A program made the position numbers and the translations under genes. The notes beneath the pieces were generated by a model that was given only the letters and a program-made list of their open reading frames with translations, ran no database searches and was not told where the DNA came from. Below, piece after piece: positions 1 to 14,100 of a DNA stretch of 64,000 nucleotides. This stretch comes from Zonotrichia leucophrys gambelii (taxonomy: Eukaryota; Chordata; Aves; Passeriformes; Passerellidae): NCBI RefSeq assembly GCF_028769735.1, contig NC_088173.1, forward strand, positions 13,289,038-13,353,037. The letters are read 5' to 3'. Positions within the stretch are counted from its first letter, which is position 1; each line of letters starts with the position of its first letter.

Positions 1-3000
1 GAGTTTTTACAAGTTTTGCGTGACATGTTTCTGTGATTGGTCTAAGAGACTTTAATTGCACTTCTAGTTAGGTCTCAAAATTAAATTCAAGCGCCTTGGC
101 AGCAGAAAAACTCTGGCATTATTTCCTAGGCTTTCAAAATTACATTTAAACCTACTAAAAGCAAGACCTCACTTTTATACTTTCCACAACTAGCCTCTCT
201 GATCACTGGGGGAGAAAACTGCTTGGCAGCAGCTCCTCATGCCTGGCAGTTTGTGCTTTGCAGATTAATCTGACTCTTATTTAATTAAACCAAGTTCTGT
301 TTATTGCCAGCAAAGGCAACAATAACTGTTTTTACACATCTAAAAGTTTTCACTTTCATGAATGTTAAAAGAGTGAGTAATTAGAAAGTTATCCAGTCCT
401 GCATATGAAAGAGGGTGGGTTACTTGGTGGATTTTGCCATATTTAGAAACCAAAATTTACCTTGCCCTCCCTCTCCCAATAAATGGCAAGAATTTGAGCC
501 TTGATTCTTTTTCATGGATTTTGAGATACGAGCTACAATATAAGAAACCAGTGACTCGTCAGTGTAGCATACAATACACTGTCAGCTGCCCTGCATCTAC
601 AGATGTGGATGTGCTCAAAATACAGGGTACATATTTTGAAAATTTCTATATTTTCATAATTGTGTTCAATGATCAGCAGACTAGAATTCATTCTCCTTAT
701 ATTTCTGCTGCTTTTCAGGACCTTAGACACACCAAATATGTGTTCCACGAGCCTCTTAATTGCTATGGGTTTTTTGTTTCATTTTTTCTGTTTTTTTTTT
801 AAGCCCTACACTACGACTCACTATATACACTTTGCCTGGTATTGAGTATATGTCAAAAGCCTTGAAGGATGGATACCACTAGTGATATCTTGCAGTAAAT
901 ATGCTTCCAAACAAGAATTAATAGAAAGTTTAAGGACCATCTTTTCACATAGTAACTAGTAAAAATTAACTTAGTGATTCATTCCAGATTTATAAAAGCA
1001 TTAAAACATTATTTCTTTTAAATAGAAGTAAATTTAAAAGCTATTATTTGACTGAATGAAGTTACATAACTACTCATAGAATATAGCAAAGCCTTTGGAA
1101 AAAGAGGAGACAGAAACATTGAATTTAAAAAAAATCTCTGGATGTTTTGGGGCCTTCCTTGCCTTTTATGGGCCTCTAAAAGAAAAATAGTTTCCATTAT
1201 CTCTAATGAAAAATATTTTAGCGGTGTCTGGTTTGTATTTTCTTTGTGTTTAGATTAAGTGCAATGAAGTTTAAAACTGCAATAACAAAAGATGTTACTA
1301 TAAATATAACTTTCTAAAGAATAAATTACTTTGCAGTTGACTCATACCTACCAAATGTCTCACAAGACATAAGCCATTGCAGAAATGCTCAAAATCACAT
1401 TTCAAGTAGTACAATTAAATATATATATAAATACATATATATAGGAAAAAAAGGTTACATTTGCTTGGCTCATGTTTAAGAATATTAACAGTAAATTTGT
1501 TTAAAGTTAGTATTTTTGTTGTCATTGCATATATTTATAAGAGTCCCTCATTAAGTATTCATGCAATGTCCCTTAAGAAATAGAGAGCATTTCAAAAGAT
1601 TCACCAGTCTTGCCTCTTGGGGTCTAGGTGTTCCTTTTGTAAAAGTTATCATAAGCAGCCCATTCACCCTAGGTTCAACTGTCCTGACAAGAAAAACTAA
1701 ACAAATAGAAATGATTTTTAAATATTTTCTGAATAAAATAATGGGACAGGTGTTAAGATTGGTTGGCTATGTTCTTGTTCAACAAGAGACAGCTTTTATC
1801 AGGACTTGTCAAGAGAGACAGATGACATAAGAGATCATTATCCACCTGTCTAAAGAACAGATGCCACTTCAAAAGATTGTGTGAAAATTGTTCTGTTGTT
1901 TTGACTGTTTCAAGCAAATGAAAAACTACAGACCATGATCACTGGGAGAGAGGAGGAACAGGACTGGAGTAAAAATCAATATATTCAAATTCTATTATTG
2001 TCAAAAACAATAAATTAACTACAAAGATTGAAAACATTAGAATACTTGGAACTTTGTACAGATGCAAAGAAATTGCATTAATGAAACTGATTACAGGAAC
2101 AATTGAAACTTGTGCAGTTTGGAGAGAATTGGAAAATATTATCAACTCTAGATTAAAGTCCTATTTTATTTTATAGACCTTTACCAATCACAGTGCAAGT
2201 ACTCATATCAACTCAATTTTATGTTTAGCCACTCTGTCTGCAGACATTCATAGCTCTCTTCAAAAAACACAGAGCCTGAAATATTTATGATGGTGTAAGG
2301 TGATAAGCTTTACAAGTCTTTTATCAGATGCAGTGGGATTTTCTTCAGAGTTTCCTTGGAGACTTTTGACCCTCATGTGGCTAAACAGTCTGTAACATCT
2401 GAATGACCAACACATATTTGTGTATTTATCCAAATCCAAGATACCCAGGATACAGGAGAAACAGGCATACCATGCAGACATGGCCTGAAGAGCAAGGCAA
2501 AAATTTCCCAAAGCAAGACTAGAATCTATCGCATGAAGCCAGGGTGAGCAAGCAAAAGCACTACTGTCACAACACAATTCTAAGTGTTCAAAATACACAG
2601 ATAATGTGTCACTAATAAGTCCTCAAAAAACAGCACCACTTAAATTATTGAGGTGCACACAATGCCAATATCATACCATGGTATACTGCACTGCACAACG
2701 TGGTCCCTTCCTACTAAATGTAGTCTGCAGGGCAGGGGCCTGCTCTGCAGCCCAGCACCCTGGGCATGTAGAGCTCAGAACCCCCATCAAGGTGCTAAAG
2801 CCCAAGGGACATCTCAAGAGCTTGGCAATGATCAGTTCAGCCAAGGAATAGGAAATACAGATTCCTGTGCCTTTCCCTCCTTACTCCTACCAAATGATGG
2901 TAACCCCATTCAAACATCTATGTTGTATCACTGCAGCTGCTGACAACTTACAAAACCTGAGGGATTTAGGAGCAACAGGGAGCAGGGCATGTTCTGCTAG

Positions 3001-5039
3001 CAGCAGAGCTGCAGGGGAATGTACCGTGCTAGGCAGACACACTACTTTATAAGGCAGGATCACTATCTCAGGGCTTTGCTGCAGTATGTCACAGGTACAG
3101 CAGATGATTTGTTGTGACGTGTAAAACACATAAGCTGCAGGGTAACCTCCACAAGGGTTATACAAGCTAAGTTACTCTCGAGAGGAAACCAAGAATGGTT
3201 GGTTTGCCCAGTTAGGTATTAAAGCATCAACAGTCACATTGGAACACGAGGAATTCTGCTGCAGTTTGTCATTGCAGAGATATTCACAACATGCTAAGCC
3301 AAATCAGGAGCAATTCCACGTTGAAGGAAGAAGAATGATCATACCTCTAACCTCTGTCTTATTATAGTGGTATAAGTGGTCTCAGTGCTGATTATTTACA
3401 CTTGCAGCTGTTGAAGTTCGAGAAGTAGACAATTTTAAAGATTTCAGACTTAGATTTCATAACTTCCTTAATTCATATGCAAACAGATTATTCAGGCACC
3501 TGAACACTTTAAGCACACAATATACTAGTCCATTCTTTTGAGGGGTACAAAAGTCTGAAGCTGGCCATAAGCACCCCTTTGGAAAGTTTGCCTGACTTGA
3601 TAAAAGCACATGCATTGCAGTTTGTTGCAGTGATTTGAAAAATAAGTTTACATGTGGGAATGCAGAAAAAGAGCTTACAAAACAATCTCTTTGATCATTC
3701 AGACTGCCCTAGTGGAGATGGAAAGAGGAGACAATTACTCCCCTTCACTGATTTTTACCATTATTTCAGTACTAATACAGCGCAACTCATAGTAAAAAGA
3801 ATTTCTATTTGGCTTTATGTTGACAGTAGTGTCCCCTTCAGAGACAAGTCTGCCAGCTTCACCAAAGCAGAGGTTCAGAACATGCTGGAAGCACACTGAG
3901 AAGCTTACTCTCTTCCTTTGCTAGAAAACCATGAAACAGCACAGCTGAATAATGTCTCCACAGCATGTTTTGCAGTCAAGACAACACTTACTTTCACTAT
4001 AGCACAACCCATACTGAGAAAAAATTCTCTGCAATAGCTTTTTCATTTCATATACACCACAGATAAAAGAATTGCATTTGGAAAGAAGACTATATTGACT
4101 TTTTTTTGCCTTCGCACTGGTATTCATTTACTGACAAATAGGCAGCTAATGTTACTTTGCATGACCCAACTTGTCCCTTCTGCTCTTTGAGAGCTGAATT
4201 TCAGAAGTTTATGTGCTACAGGCATCAATTTCATGTTGCTGTCTAGGTAATCAAGAGTTGCCCAAAATGGCAATACACATGTAAGGGACGGAAATCCCAC
4301 TCAGTGACCTAAGACCTCTTGTGTATGTGGTATTTGTAAGTGTTGTGGTGGCAGGAGAAGTCACCTCTTGCAAATAGAGGCCTGTAATTCTAGAACAAGC
4401 TTCAGTAACATCTAAGGTCATGGCCTCTCTACAATAGTTATTTTAAAGCAAAATTATGTTGCATTTCAATTAGTTTCACAACCATACAGAAGTTTGTCAG
4501 TTAGACAAAAAAAGAAAAAAGCAAGCCTAGAAAGATAAGTTTAGGGCTATTTCTGTAAATGTCACAGATTGTGGTACATGTACATAAGGTATGAATTGCA
4601 CCACACAAACCACCATGAAGGATCAGGGCCACTGGTACTTAAATGCCATGGGATTTAAAACTAAGCACTTTAAGGAGTTCAGCAACACAATTTAATACCA
4701 ATGTTTTTCTACCACTTGGTGTTATTAAGGGGAAAACACAACTTTTTTTTCAAGCAAATTATATTTACAATGGCAGTGGAGAAATAATATTTAAAGATGA
4801 GTTACAGTAATTACAGAAATCAGAGTAGAGACTAATGCAGAAAGGTGAAGATAATTTCTTTTTAATTCAGAGTCATGATGAGTAAAACATTCATATGGTT
4901 TCCTGACAATAGAACTGCAGAGCCTTGGCAAAGTAGCTCCCCTGTCCAACAGGAAATAGGGGAATGTGATGAAGTTTATTTTCTCTATCAATTTTTGGGC
5001 ATGCATGGTGATTAAGCAGTTACATTTTGGTCTTTTCAG
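1..5039 (+). other. PDLIM3: PDLIM3 intron 1 (right-hand part)
   Basis: This AT-rich stretch ends in a pyrimidine-rich tract and the cag acceptor at 5037-5039. Exon 1, which should encode the start of the PDZ domain, is not visible and must lie left of the window. Open frames here are short and unlike known proteins. I see no recognisable exon, RNA gene or well-preserved repeat. Confidence 0.7.
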
Positions 5040-5191
5040 ATTACACCTGGAAGCAAGGCTTCAGCCGCCAACCTGTGCCCTGGTGATGTTATTATAGCTA
5101 TTGATGGTCTAGGCACAGAGAACATGACACATAATGATGCCCAGGAGAGAATCAAAGCAGCTACACATCAGCTTTCTTTGAAAATAGAGAG
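5040..5191 (+). CDS. PDLIM3: PDLIM3 exon 2 (PDZ core)
   Basis: The acceptor is tcttttcag and the donor is gtacgt. The 152-nt exon reads from [16 protein letters not shown] to HQLSLKIE and ends two bases into an Arg codon. It covers the second half of the PDZ fold. Confidence 0.96.
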
Positions 5192-8100
5192 GTACGTGTA
5201 CACATCTGCCTATTTCTGAAAGAAGATATTACTCAATCAACAGTACAATTATTATATGGTGCAACTATTTAAAATAGTTTGAGGAAATTTCCAAGATCCT
5301 TAAAATTACAAGCAACCAGACCTACCTCTTAAACTCCAGATCAAGCAAGACTCCCCAGAACCCATCTTTGTAGGCACAAAAAGAACAGCTTCCCTCAGGT
5401 TATTCACACTGTAATAATGTAATTCTGTAATTCTGCTGACTGCACAAGTCTTCTGTTTACTGTCAGTAAGCAAGCAGTTCTTCATGTTTTGGGGAAATAA
5501 TAAAACCCCCACCTAGTGTCGGCTGTTCAGTGACCTCTCTGCTCCAACACTCCCTCAGCCACATGTGCTCATCACTGCCTCCTTCTCCCAACCACACATG
5601 AAGCTGCCACTGCATCATCCCAGTCAGGGAAAACAACATCACATCACACTTTCATAAGGGGTGACAAAGGAATGAGTTTAAAGCAAATCAATCTCTTTGG
5701 TCATAACATATTAAGCCTAAAAATTATTTGCAAAGCAGTGTTCTAAACAAAACAGAGAAAAACTGTCTTACCTGAACTGCAGAAATCCGGAAATTTTTGT
5801 GCTCACTTCTCTCTACTAGAGTCAGGAAGACAAAAAACCTGCAGCTTCACATCTCCAGCTGAATTTGCTCAGCCTGCAATCAGAATCACTTGGCACACTC
5901 TTTCAGCTGTCTCCAAAACTAAGACAGGGCTGATTAACCTGAGCCTCTCAAGGAGGCACAGCTCTTTATGGTAGCTGACTTCAATAATTCTTTTGAAACA
6001 CAAAAGTGTTTCCTTTTTTTTAAGGAGTGTTGAATTACTAGAGCACACACCATAGTTAAAAATTCCTTCTGTTAATTCAATATTCTGCTACAGATTGATA
6101 TGCCATTTAACAACTATCCTGGGAAGTCAGTTTCAAGATGTGATAAATGTATATATTACAAGCAGCACCAGATTAATATTTAACATTACTACTACCCTAC
6201 TTTAAAATTAGCTGACACATTTCACTTTGTCAATAAAAACAGAGCTGTAACTGATATTTTCATGTTTGTTACTTCTGCCTACATGAGTGAAAGAATCATC
6301 TGTGCAACTTCAATTTCCCCTTGAAAATTCTTTGCATACTTAGACTGCACTTCAACATTGAAGACCAGGCTTGACATGAAAATTATGGTCTTTTAAAAAA
6401 AAGAAATTGATGTTTAGGCTTATTACTAATATATTCAATTATTCATATAAAATATTCTGAGGACCCAACATAAATTGTAGCAACCATTGAAAACTAGCAA
6501 CTAAAAACTTTGGTTAGCTCGATCAGAAAGGCACTAATCTCCCTTTCCTTTTGCATTTGAAAACTATTAACAAACTATTTCCCATTGTAAATAGCATACA
6601 TAATTTTTTTAAGTAAATATATTTAATAGATATCAGTTACATATCATTGACATATTTTTATGTCAAATAATTTAAACAGCATAGAAAAGGTCTGCAGATT
6701 TACAAGCTGCATTATAATGTATGGGGACATACACAACTCTATAGGAATTAAAATTATTTAAATTCTGCCTCACTTTCTTTCTAGGGCAGGAACTAAATTA
6801 TGGTCCCCACAAGTTGCAGAAGATGGCAAAGCACATCCCTTCAAGATAAATTTGGAAGCTGAACCTCAGGTATGAACTCTGAAAAGTTACCCAACCACTT
6901 TCATTTGCCTTTTTAAACTCAAAGAAATCTCTCTTGTGGTCATTAAAATTCTAGAACTTCTAAAACTAGAACTTCATCCATAATTGGCCAGCTTAAGCTC
7001 ATATGAACCCCCATGATTATGACATCCAGGAACACCATTTTATCTGACTCAATGTTTTTGATTTTTCAGCTGTAACCAAAACAAAACATTAAAAAGCTAC
7101 AACAAATTCTCATTTTCCTTTAAGAGTCTACATATCACCATAGCTTTATTATAGAAATAAAAGATATCCTCTTATTCTGATACAGTTCAAGTTGCTTTAA
7201 CTCTTTTAGAGATTCTTCGTCATATGAGGAAGTTCTTCATTCAGAATAAATAACAAGTACCCAAGTGATGAACTCATCAGATCACAAACTTCATTTTGAT
7301 GTAGTCAGTTCAACAGAGAGATCTTTAAATCCTGGATCTCTTTATCTCCACACATTTTTATACTATGCCACAGAACTGAAGTTTATATATTTACACAAGA
7401 TCCATGTACTAGTCAATAAGCAAATCACTCACCAGTCTGACTAGGGAAGTCTTGATCATTGTATATGACTAAAGCAAATCCAATCAATTGAAAGCCATCT
7501 CTCCTTCCAAACTCAAAAAAAGAAAAGCTACTATCAGTCAAAGCCTTCATATTGCAAATAGCAAATTAGGTAGCCACTGCTTACAACTCATCCTTTATTT
7601 CTTCGTCATTCTTCTTTAACCTACATAAACATTTGCTGTTAACTCAAGAGCAGGGAGGGAAGAATATTCTGCTGATCCTGGAAGGCCAGGTCCAAAGCAC
7701 ATATGTCAAAGTATTTATTCTCTGATATCCTAGGGAAAAAAAATGTAAGTCTAGATTCCATTTCAATAAACCCTGTGCAATAAATACTTCCACCAATTCT
7801 GTTCTCACAGAGATGTTCCCAAACGTGAATACAGCATTTCAGTGTTACATTTCTCTCTCTTCTTTCTGATCTAAAACTTTAAGTGATACAGCAAACTCCA
7901 TCAGAAATAATATAGCCTCTTCAGCAGCAGAAATACTATAGCAAAGAAACAAAACTATTTTAAATGCTTATTCTTGTGGAAGAGCTAGGATACACATTGG
8001 ATGACTAGCAGTGGAACAAATTCACTAAAAAAGCCATAGAGAAAACCATGCAGGCATGCATGACACAAGAGCAATCCCTCTGCATGAAAGCTGCATTCCT

Positions 8101-11100
8101 AAAAAGGACAGTTCCTTAAAAATAGATCACAAGATTTCACTAAGTGCTATTTGGCAGACTATTGAAAAGCAGCCTCCATTGGCAATCAGAAAAACTGTTT
8201 CTCCTACATTAAACAGCCAGCATTTTCATTTAGTATATCTCTTTTTCATTCCTAGGAAGTTCAGGAGTACTGAGTATATTTCATAAACAGCAGGCATCCA
8301 AAAAGTAGCAATGCTTCCAAGCAAATATACTAAACCATTCCTGGAATGTTTTACATTTTAGATTAAATTCTTCCATCGGAGTGTCCACCACTACCTGTGG
8401 AATAAAAAATACATATAGCCTTTTTTCTACAATTGCTGGAATTTAATATGAAATTTTACAGCATATTTAGTCACATCACGAGACACAGCAGTATAGAAAA
8501 TAGTAAAAGTTTCTTGAATCTCAGATGACAAATTTTTGCACAACTACAACCTGTGCTGTCCAAGTCTTATAAGAGTTTGCTGAATTTTAAAAATAAATAC
8601 AGGCACTGAAGCCAAGATGAATGGAGAGAAATGCAAAAGCAGTAATGTATTACTTCAAAAATAGAAATCTTTTATCCAAAACTGTTGCATACATTTACTG
8701 GTGTGCAGAAATGGAAAACCACTGCCTTCTATATATATAATAACTAAAATTACTCAAGAGGTCATAGATCTTATAAATGTATCCATTTTTTCACTCTCAT
8801 CAAATAGACATTTTAAAATTTACTAAGAACATTAAGACAAGTCAGTTATTTAATATACATTATGGGCTAACTAAATAACAATAACAAATGATGATTTACA
8901 CAATCTTCTTAATAAGTATCTAATTCAAGTTTTTAAGCTAATAAAAGATACTTACAAATGAATGGAAACCCTATATTAAATTGTTCAGCAATGTGACCAA
9001 ATATTTGGCCACAGAATGCTTACTTTACCTTCAATGAATGAGAATTATTCTACAGAATTATGGAGATGGCTGTGTGAAACCTGATAAACAATTAAATACT
9101 GTGCCCACACACAGTATGGAACAAGGAACCTTCACACTGTATCAAGCTTCTGAATTAGCCTGAGAATATCCCAAAAAACATCTGGAGACTGATACAGGCA
9201 ATTGTCGGAGCACAGTAAAATTTCTCACTATTTTTAAGTCTGGGAAGAGGAAACTGAGGCAACAATTCTAATTCACAGCACTGAGCGGCTGACTGAGAGT
9301 CACTCTTGAAAGCTACACATTCCCACATAAAAAAACAGCCACCCTGATTTGCATAGACTGGAGCAACCTATAGTGTGATGGATAAATAATAGGAAATAGT
9401 AGAATTACTACTACAATCACATTGTATTCTGAATAAAGGCAATTTAGAACATAAGGTTCTCAACAAACATAAGTAGAAAGAGAAAACAAAACCATTCCAT
9501 GACAAATTTTATTATAAAATTATTTTTAAAATGCTTTCTGCTGTATTGTCAATGTAAAAGAATGATGACTCGTAAATGTTTTCCGTTATGATCCCTTCAA
9601 CCTCATTGAAAATAATTTTGTATTCATTGCCACAATTTCTTGAATTGTTTTTATTTGAACTTTTCTTTCTTACTTCTACCTTTGCTTTTGAACTAGACTA
9701 GACTTTTGGCCATGAAGGAGATTATGCATTTCTGGGAGATATATTATGCATGTAGATAAGTATAAAAATCTAAGAAAAACACAACCCATTGTTCTAAGAA
9801 GTTATTAGTCTATTACCATTTATAATCAACTTTTGAAACAATACAATTGTGCTGGGCTAGTTTTGAGGACCTACCTCTCTTTATAACAGCTTTCAAAGAT
9901 AAAGATCTTAGTCACATGATACCTCCAAAATACATATTTGTGTTTTGTCACAGCAATTACCCCAAGGAATGCCATCATATGAGCTGCGACAGATGCATTT
10001 CGACAGGCTTTTGGTGCTACATTATTTCTATTCCTGACACCTGTATCAATGCAAAAACACAGATAGCCCTGCAAAAAAATCAGGGCTATCTGTGGGGATA
10101 GTCGGGAAAAATAATTATAAATTAAGTACTGTATATCTCCAATATTCCTATTTTGAAATGTTAACAACTTCCAGTTCTCATTTAGCTTTTGAACTAAAAG
10201 AGGACTTTTCACGGATTCAATTATATCAAATAAACACAAGAGCTGGACTATTTTTGCTGCTGTATGTTCTGTCACTGACATTTTATATTAATAGATGCGT
10301 TATAAAGAAAGCAGAATTTAAGTCTCACTAACTGCAAGTTGTTTCACAACTGTTACATTGTAAACATGCTGTTATGGTGCCACATCTTCTGTTCATTTCT
10401 CCATAAGAAATGAAATATGGGGATGAAATTACAATGTTCACAGTTGGGTTTTGTTTGTTTTGTATCGTACATGGATTTTAATCAATTTTAAATACTTTGA
10501 CATTAATATCTTTCATTAAGTAGCCATGATCCTAAACCATTAGATTATTTCCATTTACTAATACATTTTGTTAACTACAACTCTGTTCTATCAGACAGAA
10601 AGAAGGAGTTGGAAGTAAAAGCTTTGTCCTCATTTATCTGATTACTGCTTTCAGTGGCCTCTTAAAGTGCAATGCTGCTCAACATTTTCATTTAATAAAA
10701 CTGCTTTTTACTGTTTGCATTTTCTGGTTGCATATTCTATATATCCATGACTTTTCTTTAGTCTGATGCTAAACTGTTGTATAACAATTGTACTCAGTAC
10801 CAAACCCAAACTGAAGAACTGGAAAAACTTTCTATGAAAATTGAAGTATTAATGACCTCTGCTATCTTAACATTGCAAGTTCAAGTTTCTAAGGAAAAGA
10901 CCAATTCAGGTTGCAGAAACTTCTTTGTTAGAAATAAAAGCTTTTTATTCCATACATGTGGAAGTTCAAATACTCTCACAGCACTGTTTCCAACGAGTGC
11001 CACATGCCATCAGGGCAAGGTGATGGACTGCAGCACTTCATGTCCTTCACTCACTATGGAAAAAGAGAAAAAACCCTTGGCAGATGAAAACATTAGTTTT

Positions 11101-14100
11101 TTTCAAAGTCCTTATTTCAGAGGCTTAGGAGCTGACCTGAGCTGGAAGGGCCTCAAAGCATACTGTAATAAATACCCACAACACAAATAAGTGAATTTTC
11201 ATGCAGTCAAATGTCTTTATCATTCCTGGCCAACCACTACAGAAGGACATATTAAGATATCTGATAAACCATCAGAGATTTTATTTCCAGACATTATCCT
11301 TTCAAATTCCACAAACTGAAGAAATTATTCTGGTAAATGACCAAAAACATATGGCAGAATATGGGCACACGGGCAGAATGATTTCAAATTTACCCATTTC
11401 TGGGTTTTACTTATTTATGACGATTTCACATTAAATTATAGAGCAGTGAAATTTTTGATACACAGATATGCTTTAAAAATTAAATACATTCAGAAGAATG
11501 TCCTCAATCTGATGTGTGTTCAAGATTTTATTTCAGTTAAAATAAGCATTAAAAATTACGTGTTTTCTAGGTAAGACATTTGCAATAAAATCATACTTTT
11601 GGAAGTCCCTCCATCACTATGTGATGAAAATGAAGAAGCTAGAGATTAGCACTAAAGCAAAGAAATTAAAATAAGCATACATGAAATGTTTTAAAAGAAT
11701 AATGTAAATCTGGTGACCAATATGCAAGGTCACTATAATATTAATCTCTCCCATTTCTTTTAAGCTTTCTGCTTTCCTGGAGGTGACAAATTAATGTGTA
11801 TGGCTCAAGTAATACATACAAAATTCATGGAAAAATATAATATGCTTGCACCAGTTAAATAACAGAGTTGCAAAAGTAAAAATGCAGTTATTAACAATAC
11901 TGGTGTTGTCAGATTTACTCATTGCTAGCTTTGGTGTGCATTGTAGCTCTGTGTGTTTTGTCTGCCTATCATGTACAGGAATTCAAGCCTATTGGTACAG
12001 CTCACAACAGAAGGGCCCAGCCTTTTGTTGCAGCAGCAAATATTGATGACAAAAGACAGGTAGTGAGCTCCTCCTATAACTCTCCAATTGGGCTCTATTC
12101 ATCTGGCAATATTCAAGACGCGCTTCATGGACAACTGAGGGGTCTCATTCCTAACTCAGCGCTAAAGTGAGTATTGCTATTTACTTATGGTACATCGTCA
12201 TTTCTGGTATATCATTATCTGTTCTGGTTTCAATTTAAAAGTCCAGCTCTTGCTGTTTTTTTCTGAGACTCAGGAGATTATTCATTATCCAAAAAAAAGT
12301 GTGATCAAAGAAACATTTTTTTCCAACACCAAGAACTATCCATTCAGCTTTCTTGCAGGTAGCTACAATTTGCCCTCTGCTTTGGGCTGCAACACTACCC
12401 TCCAACCTTCTCTCCTGTAACTGCACTTTACTCTGCATGTTTCTGAGCACTACAGTGATTGTATTTTGAGCACCAGGAATGAACAAACTAAACATGGTTA
12501 CTTCATGGTTAAAATTTGTAAACATTGTTAGCTACATTTAAACTAGAAAGCACTATGACTAAATGAGGATTTGTAGGCCAAAGAAAGCTATTTTATCTCT
12601 TTTTGCTTTACAGGATATCAACTACTTTGAGCACAAGCACAATATTCGGCCCAAACCCTTCATAATCTCAGGCCGAAGCAGGTTATAAACTTTGAGTGCT
12701 GTGCTGGATTTGATGCATGGTGTTATTTTTTTAATGGATGGATACTCACCATTGACATTAACTAAGCATTCTGATGCATACAAAATTCACTTATATTATT
12801 AGACAGTCTAATGCTGAAATTAAAAGCAAACAAACAAAAATAATTAAATGGTTGTCTTTCAGAACTCAGGCTTGAAATTCAAATTTCTCTTTCCAAAGCA
12901 AAATAGATCTACACTCCCATCTCAGTTATACTGCTCAGAGTCTGAAGTAACTGCAGCCATGATTCAGTTTACAGTGCAGCACCAGATATTGTACACTTAC
13001 AGATCTTTGGCACTATATCTTCTTCTGACCAAACACTGTAATTTGTTAACATGCTAAATAAAACATAGCCACATGGTACATATATATTGCATATTACATA
13101 TAAATAAAAGATAGCCTACATATAAAAAAAAAAAGATATTTAAGATAGAAAGTTATAAGCTAGGCCCTTCAGAGATTTCAAATTTGCATTTCAGCAGACC
13201 TCTTTCCAGAGGACAACCTACTGCTGAGCTAAAAGTAGTAAAACTGATGCCACAGATTTGTAAAGTTCCAAAGCAGAAAGTCTTATATATTTAGATCCAT
13301 TATTTTAGTGTAATAAACCTCTGTCTTAACTGGTGATGAAATTCCTCACTACTGTTTTCATTATTCCAGAGGGGACAAAACCAATGCAAGCTCTGTGGCT
13401 AAAACCACATGGAAGCTCAAAAGGGCCTGAGGGATGAAACATATTGTGATGTGATCCTTTTTCCTTTCTAGCAGTAGCAGTATGTGGGACCACTAGGTTC
13501 CACACAAAGCTGGTTTTGGGACCACTAGGTACCATTTTACAAGTGCCTAGATTTATGAAGAATCAAATGAGTATCAAAAGCCTAATCTCACAATACAGAA
13601 ATGAAAATGATGTCGTATTTCCAATGACAATGTTGAAGTAAATGGCCTTTTACCAGAATATAAAATGAAGAAGATAAACTGCAAAAACTACCCCAACTGC
13701 AATGCAACAAATTTAAGAACTTCAGCTGGGCAAGGTCTGTCTGGAATTCTAGCACTGGGAAGGTCTGCACTCGCAAACAGCAGAATCTTTGACAGAGGGT
13801 GTTACATCTACAAAACCTTGGTTGCCCCAGTTTTTCTACTAATTTTCATCAGTTGGACTTAATCCACTGCTAAACACAGCAAAAAATAAACCACCTCAGC
13901 TCTAAATATCCCTTTAGAACAGACAGCAGAGGCTAAATAGGACTCTGACTAAAAGAAGACATGACTGTGAACTGTGGGCTTGAGCTAATGGATTGAACAT
14001 TGGACAGAATTTGAGACTTCACTCTGGTGAAACTAACTGGAAATTGTCTTCAATATATAACTATATGCTGTTTATTTTTTTACCTATAATTTATTCTCTT

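Noticed and set aside
10777..11190. 137-codon plus-strand frame in PDLIM3 intron 3
   Set aside because: No recognisable domain, no splice context, and it lies between exons that join directly in known isoforms.
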